Of a stretch of 64,000 bases of DNA, positions 23,501-27,140 are shown piece by piece. Both the position numbers and the translations under genes were made by a program. The stretch is from assembly GCF_963853665.1 (NCBI RefSeq), contig NZ_OY970459.1:1798001-1862000 (forward strand). Reading direction: 5' to 3'. The notes below the pieces were generated by a model. The model ran no database searches. It was not told where the DNA came from and was given only the letters and a program-made list of their open reading frames with translations. Numbering within the stretch: position 1 is the first letter of the stretch; the number at the start of each line of letters is the position of its first letter. Source of the DNA: Mycobacterium decipiens. GTDB lineage: Bacteria; Actinomycetota; Actinomycetes; Mycobacteriales; Mycobacteriaceae.

Positions 23501-24538
23501 AGGGTTCCTTCGTTCGACCGGGTCCACATCGCGCCCACGTCGCGGGTAGCGCAACTGGCCAAGCTGCGAGAACTGGTCAACGTCCCGTTCGACCTGACAA
23601 CGGGGCCGCTGGTGCGGGCATATCTTATTTCCCTTGCCGGACAACGACGATTGCTGTTGATCGTCGCGCACCACATCCTGCTGGACGGCGCGTCGACGGC
23701 AATCTTGGTCCGCACGCTCAAAAATGCCTATCAGGGCAGGGGAAGTCTGAGCCGAACCACCTACGGCGACTTCGTCGCGTGGGAGGAGACGATGCTCGCC
23801 GGCCCGGAGGCACAGCAGCATCGGGACTACTGGACCCGTGAGTTGGCGGGCCGGCCGCCAACCCTCGCACTGCCCTACGACCGCCCCTACGACCGACACC
23901 GGATGCCCCGTGTGGACGTGGCGATGATCAAGCTGTCGCCGGCGCTGGCCACCACAATCGCCGACAAGGCAAGGGAATACCGCGTCAGCGTCGCCACCGT
24001 GTTGTTCACGACGTATGTACGGTTCCTGCACGAATTGACCGGACAGGACGACCTGGTCACGGGAATGACAACGGTCGCTCGGTACGAGAAGCAGTTCGGC
24101 GACGTGGTCGGCCAGTTCGCCAACTGCCTGCCGATCCGCGCTACGGTCACCGAAGGCTTTCCCGAGTTGCTCAAACTCGTGCAGCGCAAGATGGTTGCCG
24201 GTATCGAGCACGGTGCCTACCCCTTGCTGGAGATCACCCGCGCACTGGGAACGGGCAGCGAACCGCTGGTTCTGACGAACTTCCTATTCCAGAACTTCGA
24301 CGGTGCCGAGTTGCTCACCAACGGCTCTCCGGCCGGCCCCGGCGAGTTGGATCTGCGCCTATTCGACGACCTGCCCTACGCGGGGGAGTATGTGCTTTCC
24401 GCCGAACTCTATCGGGAGGCCCAAGGGTACAAACTATTCCTCAAATATGATTCGCATGTCTTCAATGAATCCACGGCGCGACGCATGTTGGACGAGTGGT
24501 ATTCGATCATTCGGAACGACGTGGCCGGGAAATTATGA
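5510..24538 (+). CDS. Giant trans-AT modular polyketide synthase, glutarimide type, ending in a condensation domain
   Basis: A 6342-residue multimodular synthase with no acyltransferase domain. Domain order with active residues: KS1 (Cys177), DH1 (His632/Asp796), KR1, ACP1 (Ser1329); KS2 (Cys1598), B, ACP2 (Ser2328); KS3 (Cys2566), KR3, ACP3 (Ser3417); KS4 (Cys3656), ACP4 (Ser4139); KS5 (Cys4382), DH5 (His4770/Asp4916), KR5, C-methyltransferase (motif near 5622), ACP5 (Ser5882), C domain (HHILLDG at 6054). All five KS keep both catalytic histidines. No thioesterase or enoyl reductase is present. Start ATG 5510 sits in TAATGA, overlapping the amidotransferase stop behind GGGGAAAG. The KS-DH-KR-ACP/KS-B-ACP opening is the glutarimide-forming arrangement. 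The product structure is inference; the trans-AT assignment is firm. Confidence 0.95.
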   Translation: MNTENAGDIAIVGLALRFPGADTLVELFDHLVAGRSLITEVPAQRWSTDRYFGDPRSGEEKTNSIWAGFIEGADCFDAAFFNISPREAETMDPQQRFALELAWAAIEDAGYRASELAGSRTGVFMGLCHGDYAELIERDDVPTDAYFPTGTAYSIVANRVSYFFDFHGPSITNDTACSSSLVSIYEAVAALHHGDCDLALAGGVNLCWSPKLFVAFSKASMLSPTGKAHAFDDAADGFVRGEGGAVLLLKPLAKALVDKDSVYAVIRGVGTNHGGKTSSLTVTNPTAQAALIEDVYTRAGIPPDTVSYIEAHGPGTPVGDPIEIIGLKSAFQSLHNAHKTRPRPASIGIGSIKSNIGHLESAAGVAGVVKVIGAMAAGVLPATVNFANQNELIDLDGSPFYIVGDTQPWPDGDGVPRRAGVSSFGFGGTNAHVLLEECLEERVGATAVVEVPEDPEDPENPKIYVIPLSAKNPERLQVLADRLRDHLLAPENPLRPRRSLADIAHTVRVGRETMAARVALVVSDRDQLVAALDAVVDGEVRNPAGAGPDVVVAAEAWVRGGAADWPPHPGARRVRLPTYPFARDRHWYRAPADTATPGIATLHPLVHRNTSDLAEQRYTSTFTGSEPFLAAHRIRGQRVLPAVAYLEMARAAMAFAATRDGAIRLRDIAWMRPIVVDQPVDIHIGLTPRGDSTAIEFRQGNTTHSVGFAEIVTAPEPAGRALDLTALRASCQTVRKVDEIYADFHRQGLEYGSAMRALRGIRLGSGSDQAIARIQATETAGAFSAGAYVLPPSVLDAAFQTSVALMGETSGPTLAFALDELQVYRPCPAETWVWVRRSSNQQGSGVLAKFDLDLCDRDGVVSVSLRGLAQRTTDAGARVATATSRWIDRPLTTDETTDAGTRTAHIMTLPDIVAANRADGLDAAVDQAFAEVQGLLATSPKTEHRFVVLVDGRSPVYFHAPLAGLFRTVALENPLVSGRVVRVAGLDSLSAARVAQIVREECADNLADTEIRYRADGTRQVLEPVETQLGAGPRAPALRAGGVYWVTGGLGGVGRSIARYLGRAGVTIVLSGRSTAGSAESLRAEGFDAHYLPVDVSDAEDVRVAVETILAEHGRIDGIVHAAGVLRDQYLLRKDLTDIRLVTAPKVRGALNLDAATRDLPLDFFVLFSSVAGVYGNPGQCDYSAANAFLDAFAQHRQSLVDAGERNGKTVAISWPLWADGGMTVDAVTRESMRRERGWVPLPTEDGLRTFGRCLLADAPAHVVVAYGAAATLGTQRRAPTPVASRGGVTADLLERTEDLLKRIVAEALRQDPEHIEPTTNLIEYGIESLSIQEVTARLEELFGPLSKTIFFEYLNIADVAAHFVESRRAQLEAVLGEPGQPTAEVGGATPARVEVPATRFATRGEPSASEPSATELIASERTDRHDVAIIGVSGRYPGADTLDELWELLENGRHAFEEIPPDRWNHEAIYDSDRDVLGKSVIRTGTFLRDIDKFDPRYFRISKREAEQMSPEVRLFLQVGVQALEDAGYSRETIHRRYQGDVGVLVGTMSNHYNLYGFQNSLTRGAPQSGSYTGTIPNMLSYFYGLTGPSIFLDTMCSASSTCVHQAVQMLRAGECAMVVAGGINLMLHPYNLITSSQEHFTTGTSDVIRSFGHGVDGTILGEGVGAVVLKPLIDAERDGDHVYAVIKGTALANAGTRNGFTVPSPGMQARAIEKAIDDAGVDPRTIGYVEGHGSGTALGDPIEVRALTSAFRKYTSDSEFCALGSVKANQGHLLAAAGMIGLTKVLLQLRHRKLVPSLHSAELNPDIDFAATPFWVQQSLADWQPTVTVVNGRQVTHPRRAGITSIGAGGMNSHIIVEEYPQRPVRREPFGEQLFVFSAMNEAALGRYLVSFRDYLTTASDTDLPDIAFTLRVGKNELSHRWAFVAADKPSALAAIDRYLAGERGLPAHEVATAWGAGQKVDWDQLPTARRVPLPAYSFERVRCWVEPTEGAPSVLAPLTMRERLHAFLGRNESDVGGLRYGLDVHLADLLDYGYRVNKVPTIVPTFAVDLALATAKVSGFAAAASVHDLHVLRPIDWTTVKRLVTEFADGHGIVRTDDGSAVVEFTVRAATAPSGRVDLAGLRKVLTAEQFLAELAEAGLDYKPASCAVDGVFRTADGRTVLSIGRPGFQQDHSRRNVTVEPFVLAAIAAGVQWEAKGAGAPDWTLMAINRVGEIHVLAGSSVTHVVFEDDRILLVSGGGEVVGELGGVRRGVGGTAPAEETVMRAQPGVEAIGAVRGNTKPVAPVREAPNPLVDALQSIAADILKFEPEEIDPRTGLDQFGFDSISLVTFAKRIHEQFGVEISPAVFFEVNTLEALGSHLADEHGGTVAVRPQPVRVAPEPVGAEPAPVRIESDPRPPIAVIGAAGRFPDARNLDEYWANLIAGKDSVTAFPLHRYDEHHRRTIEAEDFPKRIGALDDVAAFDTDFFRILPREAELMDPQHRLALETVWQALEDSAYRPGELPSSTGVFIGVTGNDYATLLTTLGVRPDAFTSTGTTHSILANRISYLLDVRGPSEPIDTACSSSLVAVHRAMEAIRSGACDMAIAGGVNVLVSTDTFVSAHRAGMLSPDGLCKTFDASANGYVRGEGVGVVVLKSLAAAQRDGDPILGVLRGSAYNHGGRANSLTAPNADAQAELVTTALGDLDPDTIGYIETHGTGTALGDPVEVRALRTAFRRLGRSNDGKCGLGSVKTNIGHLESAAGIAGLLKVLLALKHGVVPATCHVQQINPYIELDGGPFHIVAENESWPRPRDRDGGVAPRRAGVSSFGFGGVNAHVVVEEYLPGHRDQDQDQNEEVGAVAIPLSARTAAQLTNRARDLLSYLEKPEQVPLRSVAWSLQVGREEMAERVGWVVSSRADLVDRLRAFVTTGDRGVSADPIGQWISGSAVDWRSLAGGKPPRRVQLPGYPFARERFWIPGTEPQTGTVLLTPRWTPTPVVVTGQYDRRVIILCGVDGSVPDAIRLDTVKRRPESRFRDLSWQVLETIRGLDTGHGTTLVQVVTDNLALAGLLRSVTKENPRIVGQIIGVEGVTDVDVAAVVAENAGATDDLLCYRDGVRYTRTWAEASYCAASGTPWRDGGVYLITGGAGGIGAATARRIAADVARPTIVLAGRSVSDDRVQGLLAELRQAGAICRYIRADVSRWEEVRHLVAEAGEITGIVHSAGVVHDSLFAAKTAQQWDDVLAAKVDGLLHLDRATERCPLEFVLTFSSGAGITGNPGQTDYATANAFLNEFAAVRNTWVAQRRRRGRTLCIAWPLWADGGMRVSDSTRAYLWQDRGLAPMPTEAGFEALLGAWNAGADQVWVHYGARERVPTGSPGVATPAQAATVPAQKGSEPTADPNTLNHLLTLFAEVTKLALGSIDPDRPLVDVGLDSVMVHQLNRELAQTYPAASSTIFYEQPTLRAVAQQLAGRRPEPARQQSATTGERFIGVGQPVASTGEPIAIIGCSGRYPGAADLQEFWDNLSGGRDCVREIDRWPLDGFFEPDRNTAVATGRSYSKWGGFLDDFACFDPRFFGIAPRDAYAMDPQERLFVQTAWEVLEDAGYTRSRLARTHGHRVGVFAGVTKVGHARHDAGRLPSGETVVPGLSFASLSARASYLLNLCGPSLTIDTMCSASLTAIHEACEQLRRGACAAAIAGGVNLYTHPLDYVELCRSGMLSPDERCRSFGSGGHGFVPGEGVGCVLLKPLSRAVADGDRVLAVIRGSSVNHGGRTTGYTVPSPAAQADLVRQALDRAGVSARQVSYVEAHGTGTELGDPIEIAGLTTAFEQDTADRQYCAIGSVKSGIGHLEAAAGIAGLTKVLLQLEHRQLVPSLHAEQLNPNISFERTPFRVQRELSPWHSDGPRIAAVSSFGAGGSNAHVIVEEYSGHPTSGTNGAAEQVVILSARTPEQLTASMDRLVAHLDRNPDTDLADLAYTLQMGREAMTERYAVAVSSTAALRTSLLARQGHRGHHRIVATASGPLAGLIDDEDVQNLLIQRWIGAGKLSKLAALWASGAEVDWERLHQHGPRRMVSLPAYPFAKERFWIGDLTRPTPMPVAASITGRVATPILEPAGVQRNLDEIVPALVRETIARALAMEVAEIEGGLAFADYGLDSILATRVVHQLNEALSLDLRTSVVFDFSTADRLAAHLLTQYRDTIVYTESSQETLSAMDSLTNGAPEPSSEPTPPRIEHRESPSSNRERGPIAVIGMSGRFASADSLAELWRHLADGDDLVTEATRFDLHEIGSCTRGGFLDRIDEFDAMFFNISGTEAAAMDPQQRLLLEESWKALEDAGYAGQMGQRRCGVYVGAWAGDYQGLLDQDAPAQTLWGNMASVIPSRVSYFLDLKGPAIAVDTSCSSSLVAIDLACKDLWSGETSMAVAGGVFLQSTPRLYRLAGRAGMLSPTGRCYTFDQRADGFVPGEGVGVIVLKRLEDALADGDHIHGVIKASGVNQDGSTNGITAPSSVSQQSLLREVYQRFGVDVERIGLVEAHGTGTKLGDPIEFQALNRAFRAHTDKSEYCALGSLKTNIGHTQFAAGIAGVLKVLLAMAHRQIPASLHFNTANEAIPLAGSPFYVPTRTHRWNVPEGVPRCGVVSSFGASGTNAHIVLEEAPPLSRTATPQTEHPIVLSARSSHQLAEQKRRLAAHVRGDPSIDLADLAYTLDVGRQRFEHRFACVVGDRDELIRALDGAISARVPDERTQPARGRRIPLPTYPFARDRHWLTAGADPGATVTLTRADSLLRDHVVEGRHILPAVAYLELVRKTLGIDRLRMRNITWVQPLVVDDSVQIEIRTTTKSFEITHGETVCCAGGLAQCDTGRPPRLDLAALRADCRESVSASRIRDALVSKGINHGPSLRAIRQAYTGGGIVLAELVLPPSAEPGVLTPAMLDSAIQASVAAHLDQLRDTAVPFALDQLDLFAPCASTMWAVVRGGESGPLSKLDIDLLDADGEVCVRLAGYTSRRTVPVEPALFAPVWDPIAATETGPGTRVPSGADRVLVVGRPSTLDGTLTWPLPASASVEEAIATLRDLGPIDHLVWTAPEADIPPTDAVRYVAAQHDGVVAAFRMIKALIGAGYDAKPLGITLVTTRALATHPGDAVRPAHAGLHGLFGSLGREYEQWTVRRVDLDAPEWPTDLTALPARSPDDAWVRRTGQWLARRWAPCQAPAKPVYREGGVYVVIGGAGGLGMAWTQHVVEQFGAHVTWIGRSAPDESIEDKIRTITGRGTVRYLRADAGNPAALRAAVAQIKQRHPHIHGVVQAALVLRDSTFARMDEATLRAGLTAKIDVTTATAAVFDGEQLDFVVLLSSMQSFTTAAGQGNYAAGCTFSDAYAHALGQHWDTPVKVMNWGWWGNLGSVTSEFYRDRMSRVGLVSIEPHEGLAALDSLLGGNQRQLAFIKTNQHNTLANFDRTTKITLHDRTPFQVRGELLASRDDVVDDRIDEIVRWRRRERDPLLAKVLSAQLATIDHATVLPLYADWLKHAQRAPVLPDPVNVAFEQWERQCELWSAPQLGSADRGAELRLVSTTLKALPDIVTGRIKPTDVIFPRGSMELVQGCYRDNAVADLFNRAMADAAVSVVSEWVRAEPSARLRILEIGAGTGGTSVGMFAALEPYRDNIATYVYTDLSKAFLNHARSRYVPNVSYLDTALLNIEKPLAGQDIAEGSFDLVIAANVLHATRDIRKTLRNAKAAMRAGGWLLLNELSSFDLFSHLTFGLLEGWWLFDDRSLRIPGSPALSPENWRDVLAGEGFDTVVFPLPRALGLGQQVIAAQSDGVARQEVESALARAIRQESDIAQATRANHGPRSSVASPGPAPWALPPTKADLSELILGKAAAVLGIPADRIDSSAPLTDYGLDSILVLQLTNALREAFGDDVSSTLLFEVESIDELCAHFAGTASARWSLSRGQLTMYQDQRRCPESPAYNLPLLFEIHGDLDETALETAIRAQTESHPVLSAIFGERDGVPYMDIAPGRVPSFDRVHIAPTSRVAQLAKLRELVNVPFDLTTGPLVRAYLISLAGQRRLLLIVAHHILLDGASTAILVRTLKNAYQGRGSLSRTTYGDFVAWEETMLAGPEAQQHRDYWTRELAGRPPTLALPYDRPYDRHRMPRVDVAMIKLSPALATTIADKAREYRVSVATVLFTTYVRFLHELTGQDDLVTGMTTVARYEKQFGDVVGQFANCLPIRATVTEGFPELLKLVQRKMVAGIEHGAYPLLEITRALGTGSEPLVLTNFLFQNFDGAELLTNGSPAGPGELDLRLFDDLPYAGEYVLSAELYREAQGYKLFLKYDSHVFNESTARRMLDEWYSIIRNDVAGKL
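5531..9637 (+). other. PKS module 1: KS-DH-KR-ACP
   Basis: KS1 spans about residues 8-440, with DTACSSSL, KSNIGHLE and an unusual EAHGPGT in place of EAHGTGT. DH1 (about 603-872) has HRIRGQRVLP and LDAAFQ, the two catalytic motifs. KR1 (about 1040-1230) has GGLGGVG and the Ser/Tyr/Asn set, and an Asp after VLR suggesting a B-type ketoreductase. ACP1 has YGIESLSIQE. The module would extend malonamyl-ACP and dehydrate it to an alpha,beta-unsaturated thioester, the acceptor needed for branching in module 2. Confidence 0.92.
9788..12615 (+). other. PKS module 2: KS-B-ACP, branching module
   Basis: KS2 (about 1427-1862) has DTMCSASS around Cys1598, EGHGSGT, and a deviating KANQGHLLAA where elongating KS usually have KTNIGHLE. 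Between the post-KS linker and ACP2 (GFDSIS) lies a domain of about 260 residues (2000-2260) starting near LGRNESDVGGLRYG. It sits where a dehydratase would be but lacks the HxxxGxxxxP motif. That matches the DH-like fold of B domains in rhizoxin and glutarimide synthases, which run a vinylogous Michael addition followed by lactam or imide closure. Identification of B rests on position, size and the missing DH motif. Confidence 0.82.
12716..15880 (+). other. PKS module 3: KS-KR-ACP
   Basis: KS3 spans about residues 2403-2825 with DTACSSSL, ETHGTGT and KTNIGHLE. A structural subdomain is followed by KR3 (GGAGGIG near 3126, then FSSGAG and DYATAN). ACP3 carries GLDSVMV. No dehydratase is present, so a beta-hydroxyl should remain. 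The Asp in VVHD suggests B-type stereochemistry. This position corresponds to the hydroxyl two carbons from the imide ring in cycloheximide-like compounds. Confidence 0.9.
15959..18050 (+). other. PKS module 4: KS-ACP with no reductive domains
   Basis: KS4 spans about 3484-3909 with DTMCSASLTA, EAHGTGT and KSGIGHLE; both His and Cys are kept, so it should elongate. Only a linker (YPFAKERFW) separates it from ACP4 (YGLDSILAT). The beta-keto group is predicted to stay unreduced, unless a trans-acting enzyme such as the SDR encoded at 28399 modifies it. Confidence 0.9.
18197..23275 (+). other. PKS module 5: KS-DH-KR-MT-ACP
   Basis: KS5 (about 4230-4639) has DTSCSSSL and EAHGTGT. DH5 has HVVEGRHILP and LDSAIQ. 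KR5 has GGAGGLG and NYAAGC, where Cys replaces the usual YxxxN Asn, a variation I recall as common in trans-AT ketoreductases. The C-methyltransferase carries the SAM motif LEIGAGTGGTS at about 5619-5629. ACP5 has YGLDSILVL. The module should give an alpha-methyl, alpha,beta-unsaturated acyl chain. Confidence 0.9.
23282..24538 (+). other. Terminal NRPS-type condensation domain of the PKS
   Basis: Residues about 5925-6342 begin RWSLSRGQLTMYQDQ, a typical condensation-domain start, and carry an intact HHILLDG catalytic motif at 6054-6060. Later sequence includes the region around GQFANCLPIR, as in C domains. No adenylation or peptidyl carrier domain follows, and no thioesterase. It should transfer the chain from ACP5 to an amine or alcohol acceptor, or to water. 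The acceptor cannot be read from the sequence. Confidence 0.88.
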
Positions 24539-25755
24539 CGGACACCCGCCCCGCATCCGGTACCGACGTCCCCGAATTTCCGGTTGCCGGATCGAATTCC
24601 TGCCCCTTCGACCCCGATGAGACTTACACCCGGCTGCGCGCCAACGCCCCCATATCGCTGGTGCGCTGCCCGGCCGGGATGAACGCGTGGCTGGTCAGCC
24701 GGTACGAGGATGTTCGGGGCGTGCTCGCGGATCCGCGGCTGAGCTCCCGCGGGGCAGGGTCGATGCACATGCTGCCGTCCTACGACATGCATGACCCAGT
24801 GCCGGCCGGCATGATGATCCAGTGCGACGGCGAGGAGCACGCGCGGCTGCGACAGTTGCTGAGAGCCGAGTTCACCGCGCGGCGCATCGAGGTGCTTCGG
24901 CCGGACATCCAGAAGATCGCCGACGAACATGTCGATGCGATGCTCGCCGGGTCGAGCGCAGACCTGGTGTCCGATTTCGCATTGCCGATCCCGTCGCTGG
25001 TGATCTTCGAGATGCTCGGCGTGCCCTACGACGACCACGAGGCGGTCCAGCGCGACAGCCAGGTGTTGATCGGCTTCGACGCGGACGAGGCCACCCGCGC
25101 CGCGGCTACCCGGCGGTTGGAGGACTACCTCGGTGACTTGATCGAACGTCGGCGCACCGAGCCACGGGACGACCTGCTGAGCCGAATGATCGCCCGCGGC
25201 AATGAGACCCACCGGCCGCCTACCGTGCCGGAGCTGGCCACGCTCGCCGTGTTGGTGCTGGTCGCCGGGCACGAGACGACCGCCAACACGATCGCGCTGA
25301 GCACATTGGTGTTGCTGGAGAATCCGGATCGGATGGCCGCGCTACGGGCCGCGCCGGACACGATCGGCGCCGCCGTCGAGGAACTGTTGCGCTACCTGCC
25401 GGTGATCCAGTTCGGGCTGCTCCGGTACGCCACCGAGGATGTCACCATCGGTGGCACCGACGTGCGGACGGGAGAGTGGGTGGTCGCCGCGATCACTTCC
25501 GGCAACCGGGACGAGGGCGTATTCGCGGACCCGGACCTTGTCGATCTCGGCCGGCAGGCCCGCCCGCACCTGGCGTTCGGCTTCGGCGCCCACCGATGCA
25601 TTGGCCACCACTTGGCCCGCATCGAGCTGCAGATCGCACTGACCACGCTGTTGCGCCGGATGCCGGGGCTTCGGCTGGCAATGCCGCTGGCGCAGTTGGA
25701 GTTCAAGCTCAACGACATTGTCTTTGGCCTGCGGAGTTTGCCGGTCGTCTGGTGA
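24535..25755 (+). CDS. Cytochrome P450 (first of two in the cluster)
   Basis: A 406-residue bacterial class I P450. The I-helix oxygen-binding motif is VAGHETTAN, the K-helix ExxR is EELLRY, and the heme-binding loop is FGFGAHRCIGHHLARIE with the thiolate Cys. It starts inside the PKS stop (ATGA overlap at 24535), so it is translationally coupled to the PKS and almost certainly oxidises the polyketide. Electrons must come from ferredoxin and reductase encoded elsewhere, since none is in the window. The site of oxidation is unknown. Confidence 0.95.
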   Translation: MTDTRPASGTDVPEFPVAGSNSCPFDPDETYTRLRANAPISLVRCPAGMNAWLVSRYEDVRGVLADPRLSSRGAGSMHMLPSYDMHDPVPAGMMIQCDGEEHARLRQLLRAEFTARRIEVLRPDIQKIADEHVDAMLAGSSADLVSDFALPIPSLVIFEMLGVPYDDHEAVQRDSQVLIGFDADEATRAAATRRLEDYLGDLIERRRTEPRDDLLSRMIARGNETHRPPTVPELATLAVLVLVAGHETTANTIALSTLVLLENPDRMAALRAAPDTIGAAVEELLRYLPVIQFGLLRYATEDVTIGGTDVRTGEWVVAAITSGNRDEGVFADPDLVDLGRQARPHLAFGFGAHRCIGHHLARIELQIALTTLLRRMPGLRLAMPLAQLEFKLNDIVFGLRSLPVVW

Positions 25756-25763
25756 CGATCTAG

Positions 25764-25780
25764 CCGGGCCGGCGCCCCGG
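25764..25780. terminator. Possible terminator hairpin between convergent genes
   Basis: A GC-rich hairpin (CCGGG, 7-base loop, CCCGG) followed by TTT lies in the 77-bp gap between the P450 gene and the oppositely oriented flavin reductase gene. The position fits a bidirectional terminator, but the stem is short. Confidence 0.35.
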
Positions 25781-25832
25781 TTTCGTCGGCTACCGTCTGG
25801 CACCTGCTCGTGCGCGGCGCGGCGTGCCCGGG

Positions 25833-26924
25833 TCAGGACAGGGTCGCCAGGATGGCTGGGTCGTAGGGGGCCATCTCGGCCAGTTCGCCGCGCAGCACTC
25901 TTGCCGCCCAGTCCGGGTTGGCTAGCAGCGCCCTGCCCACTGCGACGAGGTCGAATTCGTTGCGTTCCAGGCGGGCGACCAGCTCGCCGATGCCGGTCAC
26001 GCCGGACCGCTGGGTGAAGCCCGAAGTGAAGTCGCCGCCGTCGCCGTACTGCTGGTCCATGCCAACCGAGCCGACCGTCACGGCGACCTTGCCGGTGAGC
26101 TTGCGTGCCCAGCCGGCCAAATTGAGGTCGCTGCCGTCGAATTCGGGCAGCCAGTAGCGGCGAGTGGAGGCGTGGAACGCGTCGACACCGGCGTCGGCCA
26201 GCGGGGTCAGCAGTTGCGCCAACTCGTCGGGATTCTCCGCGATGCGGGCCTGGTAGTTGTTCATCTTCCACTGGGAGAGCCGGAAGAAGATCGGGAATCC
26301 CGGGCTGACGGTCGCACGGATGGCCTGCACGATCTCGGCGGCAAAGCAGGCGCGGGAGGCGGGATCGCCGCCGTAGCGGTCGGTGCGCCGGTTGGTATCC
26401 CGCCACAGAAAACTGTCGATCAGGTAGCCGTGCGCGCCGTGCACCTCGATGCCGTCGAACCCGAGTCGCTCGGCGGTCGCGGCGGCTTCGGTGAACGCGG
26501 CCACCGTGTCGTCGATGTCTCGCTGGGTCATGGCTTTCCCGGTGGGGGTGCCGTCGAGCCCGAGCCCGGACGGGCCTTCGGCGGGCGGGTCGGTTTCGGT
26601 GCGCGCAAGCCCGGTGTGCCACAGCTGCGGAATGATCCTGCCGCCGGCCTGATGCACTTGCCGCGCCACGTGGGCCCAGCCGGCGAGGGACTGCTCGCCG
26701 TAGAAGTGGGGCACGTTCTCGAAGGCGCCGGCAGCGGCGCAGTTGATGTAGGTGCCTTCGGTGATGATCAGTCCGACCTGGTTGGCCGCCCGGCGGGCGT
26801 AGTACTTAGCCACGTCCGGACCGGGCACGCCACCGGGGGACTGCGTCCTGGTCATCGGTGCCATCACGATGCGGTTGGGTAGCTTCAGATTGCCCACGAT
26901 GAACGGCTCGTCCAGGCTGGCCAT
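25833..26924 (-). CDS. Old yellow enzyme family FMN ene-reductase
   Basis: A 363-residue NADH:flavin oxidoreductase of the old yellow enzyme family. It has the N-terminal NRIVMAPMTR signature, the substrate-binding His pair in VHGAHGYLIDSFLW, and RTDRYGG, all typical of NemA/XenB-like enzymes that reduce activated C=C bonds. ATG 26924 follows AGGAGAAAT. It is the only gene in the island on the minus strand and faces its own palindromic control region. It could reduce an alpha,beta-unsaturated carbonyl of the polyketide, since the PKS has no enoyl reductase, or it could be a separate electrophile-stress gene caught in the island. Confidence 0.92.
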   Translation of the reverse strand: MASLDEPFIVGNLKLPNRIVMAPMTRTQSPGGVPGPDVAKYYARRAANQVGLIITEGTYINCAAAGAFENVPHFYGEQSLAGWAHVARQVHQAGGRIIPQLWHTGLARTETDPPAEGPSGLGLDGTPTGKAMTQRDIDDTVAAFTEAAATAERLGFDGIEVHGAHGYLIDSFLWRDTNRRTDRYGGDPASRACFAAEIVQAIRATVSPGFPIFFRLSQWKMNNYQARIAENPDELAQLLTPLADAGVDAFHASTRRYWLPEFDGSDLNLAGWARKLTGKVAVTVGSVGMDQQYGDGGDFTSGFTQRSGVTGIGELVARLERNEFDLVAVGRALLANPDWAARVLRGELAEMAPYDPAILATLS

Positions 26925-26957
26925 TATTTCTCCTGAATTGTTTGCGTTGCTAATACG

Positions 26958-26978
26958 CAGACGCTCTATGCGCGTCTG
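26958..26978. promoter_or_regulatory. Palindromic operator upstream of the flavin reductase gene
   Basis: CAGACGC (26958-26964) and GCGTCTG (26972-26978) form perfect 7-bp arms around a 7-bp spacer. The site lies 34 bp upstream of the ATG of the minus-strand ene-reductase, where the promoter is expected (TATTAG-like -10 on the minus strand just downstream). Old yellow enzymes are often controlled by TetR or MarR repressors binding such sites; no such regulator gene is in the island. Confidence 0.5.
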
Positions 26979-27019
26979 TTTTCGATATAGTAACGCGCTT
27001 CAGGTTGGGTCGCTGTGTA

Positions 27020-27110
27020 GTGGACCGAAATCGGATCCACTGGATAGCATTACTCGATTCGGTGGATCGAAATAAACGTGTTGACGATATCCGAGGGGTT
27101 CGTCAATAGT
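27020..27110 (+). promoter_or_regulatory. Promoter with two copies of GTGGAYCGAAAT, driving the acyltransferase gene
   Basis: GTGGACCGAAAT (27020-27031) and GTGGATCGAAAT (27062-27073) are direct repeats 42 bp apart, close to four helical turns. Seven bases after the second copy is a -35 box, TTGACG (27081-27086), with a CAATAG-like -10 at 27104-27109. The start codon at 27141 follows behind AAAGGAG. The same element recurs before the SDR gene with the same spacing. The sequence shows a repeated control site; the protein that binds it is unknown. Confidence 0.6.
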
Positions 27111-27140
27111 GGTCCGAGTTGAAACTAGAAAGGAGCGGTT

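Noticed and set aside
5510..24538. A cis-AT mycobacterial PKS (mycolactone, PDIM or pks-type)
   Set aside because: No GHSxG acyltransferase domain occurs anywhere in the protein; the only AT is the free-standing one at 2407-3252, and the KS-linker pattern fits trans-AT synthases.
23282..24538. Terminal C domain as a degraded leftover
   Set aside because: Its length is complete and HHxxxDG is intact, so a functional role is the simpler reading.
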